From assembly GCA_963921935.1 (NCBI GenBank), contig OY998176.1, forward strand, positions 182,987,842 to 183,051,841: a stretch of DNA of 64,000 nucleotides, read 5' to 3'. The translations under genes were made by a program, and so were the position numbers. Shown here piece by piece: positions 44,790 through 56,946 of the stretch. This stretch comes from Galeruca laticollis. Its lineage: Eukaryota; Arthropoda; Insecta; Coleoptera; Chrysomelidae. Position 1 is the first letter of the stretch; every line of letters starts with the position of its first letter. A model generated the notes under the pieces. That model did no database searches and was not told the DNA's origin. It worked only from the letters and a program-made list of their open reading frames with translations.

Positions 44790-46295
44790 ATAACCCTCAA
44801 CTGGCGTCGTGAATTTTTTACCGTTAACTATGTCCTGGGGAGGTTTCATATTGTCGAAGGAATATATATCTATTTTGTTATTTTGTGATGGTTTATTATG
44901 GACTGAAACTTGTGCATGCTCATTTCTATTATTTTCAATAGAATAACGACAAAGGCATAAAAGTAAAATATAATGAATTTTTTAAGATTTTTTTTGACAA
45001 TAGAAATTGGCAAAATAATTCATAAAAAATGAAAAATATATATTTGCTCGATTTTTTTGTTTTATTTAATGTATAAACAAAGGAATTGTGTGAAAAAACT
45101 TACAAAAATACATTATTTTCAACAAAATTATCAATTTTGATGCTACATTTGCACAGTGGACAGAGCGGTGAACCACTCAAAGTACTTGTTCGTAGATGGC
45201 AGTTCAGGGATTTTGTGTTGAGGTTAGATTGAAATTCTTTTAAAAAAATATTTTGTAATTTGTGAATGATTTAGGTACGTGGTTTACATTGAATACCTCC
45301 ATGCATTTAGTGACAATATTTTTTTATTTAGCCTTTAGATTGTAACATACCTATTATAAGTAAGTATGAGACATTATAATACGCGATGGTCCCTAGAACC
45401 AAATAAGTTGCGGGAGATAGTTGGTCTTATTCTGAATCTGAATGTGAAGATGTTAATGATTCTGATAGGGATTCTACGTATGATCCAAATGAAAATAAAA
45501 AGAAGAGTGTTTTTTATTTTCTTTCATCTTCAGATGAGAGCGATTCTGAGTAGCCTGTTCCCACCGTAAATCCATTACCAAATTTGTCTTCAAAAAGAAC
45601 GGTTGAAACACTTCAGCATCTCGAGAAGAAGTAAAACAGAAATGTTTTAAATTAATTGTAAGTGTGGACAAAGAACCTCCAACTTGGAAAAAAGAAGTTA
45701 CCGTTGGGACTTCTATAAGGGACTTAACTGCACCTTTTCGAGTTACAGATAAAAGTCCGATATCAATTAACTTATTTTTTTAGTATGTATTAGGTTCCTC
45801 GAGGCTAGAAACTGATGTTTCAACTGTGTCGGATTGTATAGGTTGATTTATAGTTATTGTTTTTGATGGATTGGTGGAAGAAGTTGGGTTTTGTCGATTT
45901 TTGTGTTATCCATATTATCTACAGATAATGTTACATGGACATGTACTTCAGACTGTATTTCTGCTATCTCCGTGTGGGTTCTATCTTGTTGAATCTCTAA
46001 GTTTTATTAAGAGTATTTTCATGTATAATTGGATCTATTAGAGGACAATTTTCGTCATCGTGTCAAGTTTTTCTGCATTTGGAGCAATTTAATCCGTCTA
46101 AGGTAATATACAATAGATATCAACTGTTTTCGTGTGGAATAAGGACTGAATCAGGCAAGAGAGATATTATTGGAGCTACAAGCACTTGTCGTCTGAAGCT
46201 AAGTATGTTGCTACGGCGGCACGTGCGATCAAATTCAGTCCTAAAGTCCACCAAACGTGACTAAATCGACCTAAACTTCTTAATGACTTAATTTC
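44790..46295. other. Unassigned; contains an acidic coding-like stretch
   Basis: About 45360-45660 (plus) reads SLEPNKLREIV and, in the next frame, SYSESECEDVNDSDRDSTYD and SSSDESDSE, resembling the acidic N-terminus of some transposases. Frames are broken and no catalytic domain follows, so I leave it unassigned. Confidence 0.35.
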
Positions 46296-46299
46296 GGAT

Positions 46300-46765
46300 T
46301 TTTCCCTAGACGAAATTATAGAAAATCTTGACAATCTACCAGAAGAAAGGAAGGTAGCGTTATCAATCATTGCTGACCAAAACAACGTTTGGTAAAATAT
46401 CTTCTTAAACTTCTTTTCAATTTCCAAACAACGCACATTGGCGTAGATTCTAAGATTTGTTCACAATACAAGAAACAAAGATAATGAACTCAAATTACAT
46501 ATTTAGTTACTGGGTGGAATTCCGCCTTATCTTTTATTATGAAACAAGTTCAAAATCAGTCCATTTCAACGGAAATATCAGAACTTTCAAAAAATAAAAA
46601 TCTGTCAAACAAACAGATGATATCGTTAAAACCATTTTTAGATTCATCCGGTCATCTCCGTGTCGGAGGTAGGTTGGAAAACAAAGTATCCCATTTTATT
46701 ACCCTCATAAAATATGCTATCGATTCAACGCACAGACGGCTCAACAGATATAATGGCCGATGTAC
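46300..46765 (+). pseudogene. BEL/Pao pol fragment (before and into integrase)
   Basis: The plus strand in shifting frames: DNLPEERKVALSI (46330), then ILRFVHNTRNKDNELKL (46445), and an open frame at 46539 with SLKPFLDSSGHLRVGGRLEN, the segment that precedes the integrase zinc site in BEL/Pao elements. It is cut at about 46765 where minus-strand Gypsy sequence begins. Confidence 0.72.
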
Positions 46766-46779
46766 CAAAAGATAGAGTC

Positions 46780-47991
46780 TCATACACACACCTTTTGGGG
46801 ACGAGGGAGGTAGGTAAACTGTACGGAGATATACTTGGTTTAATTAATTTATTTTCTAGGAGTTTTTGAATTTCTTGTTTCAAATAGTAAGGATATCTAA
46901 ATGATTTTGGGTAAATTGGTACATCGGACGATAGTTCTGATATGATTTTTAACAGCGTGAGTGAACGTTAAGTGTAAGTTTTCGTTATATAGATATTTTT
47001 GAATAAATTATTGCATCTCTTTCTTCGGGATTCAGATGATCTGTTCGAAGAAGTTGGGTAATATCAATATTATTATTATAAGATGATTTAGGGATTGTTT
47101 AGTCAAATTTCGATAGAGGCTGAACTACTTGTAGAGGGTCTTGATAGTTTATAGAAATATTATTTGATAAGATTTCTTGTTCTATAGGTATTTTACAGTA
47201 ACTGTTTTTTGCTAGAGCTGTATAGATACTCACAGAGATATTTAAAATTCTTCTAACTGAAGATTCGGAAGAAGGGGTAAATAGGTTGGGATTTACTTCC
47301 AAATAGAAGGGGGTTCTAAATGAATTAATTTGTAATGATTCTCAACAACATATCGAATATGCATTTAAATCCGAATTCTTTCATAAGAGGGAATTTACAG
47401 CTAAAATTACCCTTATTTTAATTGATTTAACTGATAATTTAGTTTCATAAGCTGGTTCTGGATTTATAATAGACTAATTGCTTGCACAGGGTTCAATCAA
47501 TCTAAATTTGAGACAACAACCGCGTTCGGAGGTACTGTTTGTCTAAAATAATTTTGTTGAGACGAATTATGAAATGATGGTTGGTTTCTTGGTGATTTAT
47601 TATACGAAATCTTATATTTTGGAGGTTGACGATTTCTTTGGGATTTCTGAGATCTAAGAAGGTTAGCAAATTCAATTTGGGATCTTTCATTGTCTTCTGC
47701 ATTCGTACAAGGCTTGTAGAAACGAAATTAATATAAGAAGTAAATGATTAAGGATCACGAAAACGAGCAATAAGAGCTGTTTTGAAATCGGATCATTTAT
47801 GAAAAGATCTATTTATGATTACGTCTCTAGCTGAACCTAATAGTTTAGATTTGACTTGCTCTAATAGGAGAGTTGAATAAATCATTATTTTCAGTTTTAA
47901 ATGTGTTAAATATTTTTCCGACTGTCTTAAAAAATAGGCTAAATATTTAGAATCATAGTTATACGTTGGAACAAGATTTTTGCCATAGATC
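46780..47991 (-). pseudogene. Gypsy gag-to-RT remnant
   Basis: On the minus strand from 47991: VPTYNYDSKYLAYFLRQSEK (gag-like), LLLEQVKSKLLGSARDVI, then a pol part reading QPLSKFD (47100), SSDVPIYPKSFRYPYYLKQE and NKLIKPSISPYS (46830-46920), the N-terminal RT fingers of Gypsy elements. There are many stops. The gag end at 47991 is abutted by a hAT terminal sequence, so the hAT inserted into gag. Confidence 0.7.
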
Positions 47992-48782
47992 AGCGGTTCT
48001 CAAACTTTTTGGTAACTGAACCCTTTTGGAAAGTGAAATTTTTGACGGAACCCTACAATAAAACAATTGTTTTTAAAAATGTATTCTTTATTAATAATCA
48101 TAATAAAAGTACAATGTAACAGTTACTACTTATTACTTACTTTACTTAGCGAATTACTATATAACAAGTATAATAATCGAAGATATTAAAAAAGAAAAAA
48201 ATCTAACTAATGGGAGGTATAAAGCTGTTTTATTTTTATTTTCCATCAAGTGGTTGATGTCAGGTTTGATAGAAGGCAGATAGAAGTCTCATATCAGGTT
48301 CGGCGTCCATTCTAGTGCGGTATTTTGTTTTCGTGGCTTCCTGTTTCGCACAAATATGTTGTTGGGAACGGGAGAAGAATATTCAGAGCAATTTTGGCAA
48401 GCATTGGATATTCATCACAAATTCTGCACCAAAAATCGTTGAGAGGCGTCGTTTTGAACAGCGACTCCATACTTGTATCTGACGACATTTCTAAAAGAGA
48501 TTCATATATGTTGTTTGACATACTTTTGGGCTTTTGCAAGTTGGGTAAAAAAGGATTATGAATCCATGAATTCAGTTTCCTCTTTGTTTTCTGTTTGACA
48601 TACTTCTCAACAGATGTGCGCATCGAGGTGAGATATTGGACCAATTCTTCAAATACATCATCTTGAAACAGTCGTTATCGCTAACAAACTCACTGAGTGA
48701 CGTAAAGCTTTCTATTTTTCTCTTATTAACGCAAATAATCCAAAAATCTAATTTTCTTTTAAAGGCAGTGTATAATTTTACT
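47992..48782 (-). pseudogene. ZBED-type hAT, terminal end and C-terminal transposase
   Basis: cagcggttctcaaacttttt at 47992 is a classic hAT end of the Charlie/ZBED type. The minus strand carries KRKLDFWIICVNKRKIESFT (48700-48775), YLTSMRTSVEKYVKQ, NDFWCRICDEYPMLAKIALN and LLPFPTTYLCE (48345-48400), the hAT dimerisation domain. Stops follow. The matching N-terminal half is at 56947-57977, separated by the BEL/Pao element. Confidence 0.72.
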
Positions 48783-49416
48783 TGTTACGTGTATTAATCT
48801 ATGTAAATAGATGTAACTAGGGACACCAAAAAATTTCCAATTAAATATTATAAAAATACAGTCTGCTAAACCAATTCAGCTTATTATTTAATCAACAATT
48901 TGCCTATCTGAGTCAGCAAATTGAACATTTAAGTTGGTCCTTCGAGCCGGATTGATTAAATAAGTAAGAAACAGCATATATATGTTCAATGCGCCGCAGT
49001 AGTCCACCAGCAAAGCAACAACTGTGTGAAATCTACTCCGGCGGCCTTTAAGGATTTGATTGATTGGAAAAAACCACTTAGATATAAAAACCTACAGGTA
49101 TTTATATTCAATTTTTCAATTCATCCATTGGCATATTACGAACTATTCAAGTCTGTTTGATATCATTTGCTTCAATTTTATTATGTTCAAAACAAATACC
49201 TAGTAAACCTATTTCCAATTACCTATTACATTTAACAGTTCTGGGTAACTGTTATAAATAACATATTTTTTGAATTTTTATTGAAGTTTATCCAGTCAAG
49301 TTGGATTTCATACCATTTAAGGGCATATAATTTATTGCCAAGTTGAAAAGTATACCTACTTGAATAACCATTGTTTGGTCTAGTTTGGGTTCAAATTACT
49401 ATTAATATTTGTTATC
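48783..49416 (+). mobile_element. BEL/Pao 5' LTR and leader (first part)
   Basis: The hAT-like sequence ends at 48782 and tgttacgtgtattaatc begins, a plausible LTR start. The motif ttggtccttcgagccgg (48934-48950), familiar from BEL-type leaders, follows. The leader is interrupted at 49416/54739 by the 5.3-kb hAT. The precise LTR 3' end is not determined. Confidence 0.55.
49409..49416. repeat. 8-bp target duplication, left
   Basis: ttgttatc, identical to 54739-54746 on the other side of the hAT. Confidence 0.93.
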
Positions 49417-49481
49417 CAGGGTTGGGCAAAATATTATTTACATTTAAAAAAATCAAAAACCATTGATTCTTTTAAATAAAA

Positions 49482-50243
49482 ATAGGTAAAAAACTTTTTA
49501 AGTTAAACGGTTTTATGTTAAACATACATTGCAATGTTTAAGATAAATGTACTAAAAACCAAAAAATAATAAAATAGATACAGTCGTGGGAATTATAAAC
49601 ATATACATAGACTAGACTAAAATAAAACCGTGGGGCACGTCAATTGTCTACAAATTATCGACTTAATGTGAGATAGAAGGATCGTTTAATTCGTCGTTAG
49701 GCAGTTGGCCCGCAGACGGTGAGGAAATTACTTACTATTTTCTTGCTCATGGAAATTCCAATAGTTATACACTCCATGTAAATAAAAGAGATGTTTCAAC
49801 TAGTTTATCGTTGGACATTCACACTGCTGGCTGGCGAGGAATTGTTTCACTGCTCGTAGTTTGTCTTTAATCGACAAAACATATGATAAAAGTACTACTC
49901 GCTCACCACTATGAAACCCTAAAACTCGCTTATAATCGAGCTTGCTAGCTTGTTTCCACATTCTAGCCCTACTTATCACACGTCCATCGTTGTCGGTTGA
50001 ACAACTGCCTAATTATAGTGTAACATTACAAAACAAAAATTTTAATCAACGATTGTAGACAATTGACGTGCCCCACGGTTTTATTTTAGTCTAGTCTATG
50101 CATATGTTTATAATTCCCATGACTGTATCTATTTTATTATTTTTTGGTTTTTAGTACATTTATCTTAAACATTGCAATGTATGTTTAACATAAAACCGTT
50201 TAACTTAAAAAGTTTTTTTACCTATTTTTATTTTTTGGTTTTT
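49482..50243. mobile_element. Foldback/MITE inside the hAT, ~180-bp arms
   Basis: Arms 49482-49660 and 50065-50243 are close inverted copies (taagttaaacggttttatgt, cattgcaatgttta, ggggcacgtcaattgtctac). The ~400-bp centre is non-coding and a bit GC-richer. Confidence 0.85.
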
Positions 50244-50334
50244 AGTTTTTATTTCGCATTCTGTTTAATTCATTAAGTGCTTCATTATTGCAAGGTTTCT
50301 TGCCCGTTAGTTTATTGCAGTCCAACTCTTTGGT

Positions 50335-50830
50335 AGCGGCGGCCATCTTAGATTTCAATTTTGCATAGTAAATTGTATTCTACTTGTTGAGACCTTTCAT
50401 TTGATACCCATGTTGATGGGATTGATAAAACCTACGTTATCCGCCATTTTGTAGAGGTCGTTATCTTGGATTTTAATTTTATATAGTATATTGTATTCTA
50501 CGGGCTGAGCACTTTCATTTGATACCCATATTGATGGGATTGATAAAACCTACGTTATCCGCCATTTTGTAGCGGCCGCCATCTTGGATTTAAATTTTTT
50601 ATAGTATATTGTATTCTACTTGTTGAGCCCTTTCATTTGATACCCATGTTGATGGGATTGATAAAACCTACGTTATCCGCCATTTTGTAGCGGCCGCCAT
50701 CTTGGATTTCAATTTTTTATAGTATATTGTATTTTGCTTGTTGAGCCCTTTCATTTGATACCCATATTGATGGGATTGATAAAACATAAATTATCCGCCA
50801 TTTTGTAGCGGCGGCCATCTTGAATTTATA
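50335..50830 (+). repeat. 118-bp tandem repeat, four units
   Basis: The gatacccat block occurs at 50403, 50521, 50639 and 50757, exactly 118 bp apart. Each unit also has ttatccgccattttgtag and gcggcc/ggcggccatctt. It is located in the 5' non-coding part of the hAT and may contain transposase-binding or promoter sites. Confidence 0.93.
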
Positions 50831-51371
50831 ATGATAATGAATAAACATAATTTTATTGTCACCAAAATCCAAAGTGTATACAAAATTTCAGATTATTCGG
50901 TTGACAGGAAGAGGGTGAAATTTGAATTACCAAATTTGACCCAAGAATAATAAATAAAACAAACGGGGTGAGCTAAATAAAACCGTTTAAAAAATCACGA
51001 TTTATTTGATTTCTTTGATTTTTTGAATTTGAATATAAAATTGGAATATTTTGATTCTTTGAAATTATTGTTAATTATTTTAATGTATAAGTCTAAAAAT
51101 TATAATACAATTTGCGGCTCAAAAACTTGTGACAACGCATTTGTCGCGCTTCTTGCAAGAAAATTATTGTAGCGATTTCTTTTCCTTCTGTCCTATACAC
51201 TCACTATACAGTGCCGAGTGAGGCACGAATGAGTTTGTTGTACTTTTTGCAAGAATATTCCTGTAGAGGCTTGTTTTCCTTCTCAACCTATAAATTGACG
51301 TCGCCCAACAATTTCACGAATTTCGCTAGTTAGGTTAGTTAAGTGAAGTGAAAACATATAAATAAAGTAAA

Positions 51372-51540
51372 ATGAGTGGAAGAAAAGAGGAGCCAATATG
51401 GCAGTTCTATATTAAGACAACAAATCCAAATAAATTGGGGTGTAGGGCTATTTGTAGAAAGTACAACAAAGATATTCAAGGGTTAGTCCAAAGACTTAAA
51501 GCACACCACGATGTTTATAATTATCAAGAGAGGAATACAG
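51372..51540 (+). CDS. hAT transposase exon 1 (BED zinc finger)
   Basis: ATG at 51372 in MSGRKEEPIWQFY, with the Trp/Phe pair of BED fingers, then CRAICRKYNKDIQGLVQRLK and AHH. The second Cys of the finger is Tyr (CRKYNKD), so zinc binding is probably lost. The exon ends AATACAG|GTAATC at 51540. Joined to 52862 the codon is GAG and the frame continues (ERRMSLDSFAS), supporting this intron. The BED finger binds transposon ends. This copy is doubtful because of the Cys change and damage in exon 2. Confidence 0.75.
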
Positions 51541-51799
51541 GTAATCAAATCAATAATTTAATTTTATTTATATTTAATAAAGATCTTTATTATTAACCCG
51601 GGAATGATCGCGTGGTTAGATTTTGCCTAACATTTTTTTTGTTGATTCTCCAAGCACTTTATATTTTATTTTTGAGATAATTTAGTGAAAATTTTGAGAC
51701 ATAAATATTAATTATAAGTAACATAGTGTAATTTTTAATTATATATTCTGAGATATTTTGAAATATTTTTTTAATATATACGTATTTTATTATAAGTAG

Positions 51800-52490
51800 A
51801 TACATTTTTGATAAATCACACAATACAACAGGGTAACAAATGTTTCTATGCATTTAAAGACACATTTAAATCAAAGATATTGTCTTCAAACACAAAAATT
51901 GAAATATACAAGACAGTAATTAGACCAGTCGTACTTTACGCCGCAGAAACCTGGAATTTAACAAAAAAAAAACACATTAGAAATCTGGGAAGAGAAAATA
52001 CTACGGAGAATATACGGCCCAATTAAAGAAAATGGAGTATGGAGAATATTAAGAAACTACGATGTTAATCAAAAATTCGATAGCCCAATAATAACAAATG
52101 AAATAAGAAGTAAACGATTAAGGTGGGCAGGACATGTACACGTCTAGATAATGAAAGGTGTGTCAAGAAAATACAGGAAACTAAAAAACAAGGACGAAGA
52201 GCAAGGGGACGACCAAAAACTAGATGGTTGGATGGTGTAGAAGAAGATCTTAAAGAAATTGGAATAAATGACTGGAAGAACAAAGCAAAAGATCGGAAAG
52301 AATGGAAAAGAATAGTAGAAGAAGGAAAGGACAGACTTCAGAGCAGAAACTAAATCACCGATTTCACCAACTCCCTACTGATTTAAAGCAGTAGGGTTGG
52401 CCAAGCGGCTGGCCACCGCTGCCGGAAAAATGAGGCTAGGAATCCCAATAGGGAGGTCTGAAAGTCAATGAGAAGAAGAAGATACATATT
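51800..52490 (+). pseudogene. LINE (RTE-like) 3' fragment in the hAT intron
   Basis: The plus strand reads NKCFYAFKDTFKSKILSSNT, YKTVIRPVVLYAAETWNLTK, then frame changes to RRARGRPKTRWLDGVEEDLK and INDWKNKAKDRKEWKRIVEE (52190-52325), the usual C-terminus of ORF2 in RTE-type LINEs. A short 3' UTR ends agaagaagaaga (52470-52482). Imperfect flanking copies of agatacat..ttga..taaat (51798-51815 and 52480-52500) may be the target duplication. Confidence 0.78.
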
Positions 52491-52861
52491 TGAGATAAAT
52501 TTAAATTTTTTTTTATAGATATTATTCTTAACAAAGATAATATAATTTTTAAGTATTCATCCATAGATATTTCAGGATATGGATTTTAGGCATATAAAAT
52601 TGTTTTTAAATGTTAGGTGAAATCTAACACGTGGCCTTTAATGTAACTTTTCTAACGCGACCTTTCCCAGGTTAATCAAAGATTATCTTTACTCTTCTAT
52701 ACTTACTTAATTTTTAATTTTTTTCAATTTAAAAAAATAAATTTGCTCTTACATCTCTATTGAACATTTTCACTTTATTTTAAAATCAATAATTCAATAC
52801 TATATCAATATGTCATCAATTAATCAATTTCAATTTTCAATTATGTTTTTTCTCTTTCCAG

Positions 52862-54476
52862 AGAGGCGAATGTCGCTTGACAGTTTTGCTAGCACATTAT
52901 CTGCCTCAAGTTGTAGTTCACTCATGACGGATAGTTCATATGTTAGAAAAACTCCACCGAAAGTACCAACAAGTCCGGCAACTTTTGAGCCAGTCCAAAA
53001 AAATAAAGCAATCGAAACTCAGCCTACCATGAGTGGTTTTGTAATGCGGACTTCAACTACTGAAAAACATAAAATTGACAAACAAATAGCAAAGGCTATT
53101 TTTGCTACTAATTCGAGCTTCAGATGTATTGAGAATTTAGAGGCGAAAAAAGCCATTCAGTTATTAAGACCTGGTCATACACCGCCCTCGAGAAAAACGG
53201 TAGCAACAAGTCTTTTGGGCGAAATCTATGAAGAGGAAAAAGAAAAATGTTTCTCCTCCCTGTCAGGACAATCCGTAAATATGTCAATTGATGGGTGGTC
53301 AAACGTGCACAACGAACCAGTGATATGTGCAACGATAACCACTGAAGATGGACAAGCCCTCCTATACGAAACTATAGACACATCAGGAAATCCACATACT
53401 TCATACTCAAATAGTTTGTGACCTGATTTCTTCATCTGAATTAAAATAAAAGTGTACCGTAAAATCTTTTGTAACAGTGAATTATAATACAAGTGTACCG
53501 TAAAATATTTTGTAACAGACAATGCCGCAAATATGACACTTATGAGAAAAACATTAGAAGAAAAAACGAACATAACTTATGGCTGCTCTGCACATATTTT
53601 CAATTTACTGTGCAAGGACGTTCAAGTTAAAGACGTTAAAGAACATGTGGTCCAAATTGTAAGTATTTTCGAAATAACCATTTGGCTAAATTCAGTCAAG
53701 CAGGAGGCAGCGCTTTAGTCCTTCCAAGCGATGTGCGATGGAATAGCCTTGGCGATTGCTTAGAGATGTATGTCACTCAGTGGGACATCATATTAAAAAT
53801 CTGCGAAGAAAATAAAAAGGAGTTTGATTGCACTATTTACCAAAAAGTTTCAAATATTGGGATTAAACATGCAGCGCAAGATTATTTAAACATTTTAAAA
53901 CATATATCAGTTGCTCTTGATACTGTGCAGAGGAAAAATGCTACTGTCGCAGATGCTGTAGAGCAGTGGAAACATTTACAATATATCTTTGATGAATCTG
54001 TGGAATTACCATTACAAAAAACACAACAATTTGATAATCGATATAAGCAAGCACTAAGGCCATATCATTTTATAGCGTATATGTTGAATCCACAAAAAAC
54101 AAAATACCAGTTAACACCAGAAGAAAAGAATATAGCTTTAGAAACAATTAACGAGTTATATGAAAACACTGGACTGTTACCTTTAGTAATAAAGTTAAAT
54201 GCCCGCAGTGCTCCATTTAAGCAAGTTATGTTTTCGGACGAAGTAATAAAAAATGTAAACGGACGACAGTGGTGGTTATCACAAAATGATGAGCCGGAAA
54301 TCTTGAAACAGTTGTCAATAATAAAACAGTTCCTATGTGCAACTGCTTCTTCAGATTCAGTAGAACGCGTATTTAGCTCTTTTGGTCTTGTACACTCGGA
54401 TATTAAAAACAGATTAGGCATAGAAAAAGGAGGAAAACTCGTGTTTTTTTTTAAATTGTATAACGAAAATGAATAG
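52862..54476 (+). pseudogene. hAT transposase exon 2 (catalytic domain), lightly damaged
   Basis: Acceptor ctctttccag ends at 52861. Blocks: ERRMSLDSFASTLSASSCSS; HKIDKQIAKAIFATNSSFRC; VNMSIDGWSNVHNEPVICAT with the first catalytic Asp (53285); after a break, FVTDNAANMTLM with the second Asp (53515); GCSAHIFNLLCKDV; LPSDVRWNSLGDCLE; and the C-terminal dimerisation block ASSDSVERVFSSFGLVHSDI, ending LYNENE and TAG at 54474-54476. Damage: a frame loss near 53400 with a TGA at 53419-53421, a 41-bp tandem duplication (agtgtaccgtaaaat twice, 53450-53518) and a frameshift near 53680. The catalytic residues are otherwise present. Confidence 0.82.
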
Positions 54477-54738
54477 ACTGAAAATATACAGTAATAAAAT
54501 TTAGGTGGTACGTTTAGTTTAAGAATTTGGAATTATGTACTTCTTTTTTGTTGTTTTTGCTAAAAGCAGATATTTCTTTTGATTTCTGAGAAAACTTTTA
54601 TATTATGTTGTTATCTGGTTCTGAATAAAAAAGAAAAAAAATGATTTCAAATCATGATTTTAATTTTAAAAATCAAGCGAATTAAATCATGATTTTAATC
54701 GGGATTTTAATCACTTCATTTTAATCAGCCCAACCCTG

Positions 54739-54842
54739 TTGTTATCTACATTCGATATCACAAAGCCTATTACAGCGTTAAGATATAGTTGTGTTTTGAT
54801 AAGTTTTGTAGTTTGATAATTATTACTATTTAAACTATTATC
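54739..54842 (+). mobile_element. BEL/Pao leader resumed after the hAT
   Basis: Begins with the right copy of the 8-bp duplication (54739-54746). No coding sequence before the gag ATG at 54843. Confidence 0.5.
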
Positions 54843-56095
54843 ATGCCTGACACGACCAATAGTTCTGATAATTCAGTACCCAATATAAGGAATGAATTTA
54901 AAAAATTAATAAGAAATAGAGGAAGCATTAAACAAAAATTAATTAACCATTTTAGAAAAATTTGTCGATTCGATAATTAATATACAGGGTTCAGATAAAA
55001 AATCGAGTTTAACTGATGTCGAGTTAAGGTCAAATACAGGTTTCAAATTATTGGAAGAATTTGATAAGGTGCAATCAGAAATTGAATCTTTGTGTGATGA
55101 AGAAGATTTAGAATGGCATTATATATATATATATATATATAATGAACGCAAATCTATTGACATTGTCGAACAGCAAAATTCACCCTCTTCTTATGTTAAT
55201 CCTCCTCAAGCTACAGATTCACCCACCATTAGTGACTCTCTTCAAAATGTTTTGCTACCTAAAATAAAGTTACCCACATTTTCTGGAGATTATGAGCAGT
55301 GGCTCAATTTTACTTCCATCATTACAATTTTTAAAAGCATCATTAGAAGGTTTTCTATCTCGGTACATTGAGGGTTTAGAAGCCTCAGATAGACCATTTT
55401 AAAGAGCATGGACTATTTTGTGTGGTAAATTTGACAGAAAACAGTTTTTATAGATACGCATTTCCAAAAAATGCTTAAAATTCAACAAATAAATAAAATA
55501 AAATTCTATCAGTTTAGAAACATGTTAGACCAGTTGTCAAAACCTATTACAGCTATTAAAAGTTTAGATTTAGATCATAAAACCTTGTCAGATAGCCTCA
55601 TTATTCATTTAATGTAAAACAAATTGCATATAACTAGTCTGATAAATTGGAAAGAAGTTGAATATAATTCAGAAAAACCTGATCTGGATGATTTCCTAGA
55701 TTTTAATAAAAATAAAGTTGATCTACTTCAATCATTAGAACATTCTTGCAAATTAAGCAAACCATGTTTGCCACCCATTCACAATTCTAGAAAATCCGAT
55801 AAGCCTTATAATGGTCCTAACCAATCTCAGATCCATCTGAGTCTAGACAATTCAAATCTTAGTTCTCGCCAAAAGAATTCAAATTGCCTAATCAAATGCA
55901 ATTTTTGCAAGAAGAACCATCTAATTCATAGTTGTACAGATTTTCTGGCCTTGACAATTACGAATAGGATTGAAAATATTAAAAAACTAAAATTATGTCA
56001 AAACTGTTAACGTATTGGGCATAATCATAACCAGTGTAGTCTGAGATCCTGTACTGTTTGTAAAGCACACAGAATAAGCATCTCAAACACAATTC
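54843..56095 (+). pseudogene. BEL/Pao gag, broken
   Basis: ATG at 54843 starts PDTTNSSDNSVPNIRNEFKK. A frame change lies near 54955. Then GFKLLEEFDKVQSEIESLC (55040), a small TA microsatellite expanded inside the frame (IYIYIYN, 55118-55140), LPKIKLPTFSGDYEQWLNF (55258), more frame changes to 55620, and then an open stretch to a zinc-knuckle pair CNFCKKNHLIHSC (55900) and LCQNC then TAA, and CTVCKAH (56055). The layout is typical of BEL/Pao gag. Several frameshifts and stops inactivate it. Confidence 0.8.
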
Positions 56096-56149
56096 TCTAA
56101 TTCACATTAATAAAGTTACAGACATTCCAAACGATCCTTCAAGTAGTGT

Positions 56150-56946
56150 TGAGGACACACCTCAACACAATTTTAATTTAATGGTAAGGCTCCAGGAAAA
56201 CATACCTAATGAAGTCCTTTTATCAACTATTTTATGTAAAGTCAAGGACACCCACGGTAATTATCACTCATATAGATTATTATTTTAGATTAAGAAGCAC
56301 AATCAAATTTAGTTAGCCAAGAATTTTGTGACAATTTAAAAATTCCTTGCAAATTTGTCAATTGTTGGTATTAACCAGATTGTTTCTCAACTCAATAAGA
56401 AATGTACTCTATCTTTGTTATCAAATTCATGTAATTATAATTGTACAGTTTCTTGTTTTGTTGCCACTACTATTAGCAATAAAATCCCAACCTACCAGTC
56501 GATTACAATAAACTGGAATATCCCTGAATGCATTCAATTAGCAGATCCAAGTTTTTCTGTTCCCGGAAGTATTGATATACTGATAAGGGGCGAACCAATT
56601 TTGGGATTTCATTCTTGATGTTAAAATTAGACTGGGTACTAACCTTCCTCCTCTTCAATATACAGACTTTGGCTACATTGTAACAGGGAGTATACCTGTC
56701 AACTTTAAGTTTTGTATTTGTTACTTTTCCAAGGTCCACATCCCCGAGGATGACCAATTAAAAAGATTCTGGGAACAAGAGGAGGTCAAAGTCTCCACTC
56801 TGATGTCAAAAGAGGACAAATAATGTGAAGACATATTTAATAAAACGACCTATAGAAATGAACAAGGTCAATTCGTAGTCCAGTTTCCATTTAAACATTC
56901 TCCTTGCCTCTTAGGTGACAGCAAAATAACTTCTATAAAAAGGTTT
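56150..56946 (+). pseudogene. BEL/Pao protease and start of reverse transcriptase
   Basis: After LLSTILCKVKDTHGNYHS (56215) come the aspartic-protease-type region SIVGINQIVSQLNKKCTLSL (56355), TINWNIPECIQLADPSF and PGSIDILIRGEPI (56565), FGYIVTGSIPV-like text (56670), and then the linker HIPEDDQLKRFW and the beginning of RT near QGQFVVQFPFKHSP (56865). The sequence stops at about 56946, where minus-strand hAT sequence resumes. RT palm, RNase H, integrase and 3' LTR are missing. Confidence 0.75.

Larger units (their letters stand above)
49417..54738 (+). mobile_element. Complete hAT transposon (5,322 bp)
   Basis: Ends are cagggttgggc (49417-49427) and gcccaaccctg (54728-54738), with perfect 8-bp duplication ttgttatc outside. 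The interior contains, in order, a foldback, a 118-bp tandem array, a BED-finger exon, an intron with a LINE fragment, and the transposase exon. The duplication and termini together make the boundaries secure. Confidence 0.94.

Noticed and set aside
45360..45660. Acidic stretch as a piggyBac N-terminus
   Set aside because: Acidic serine-rich text is common and no transposase domain follows.
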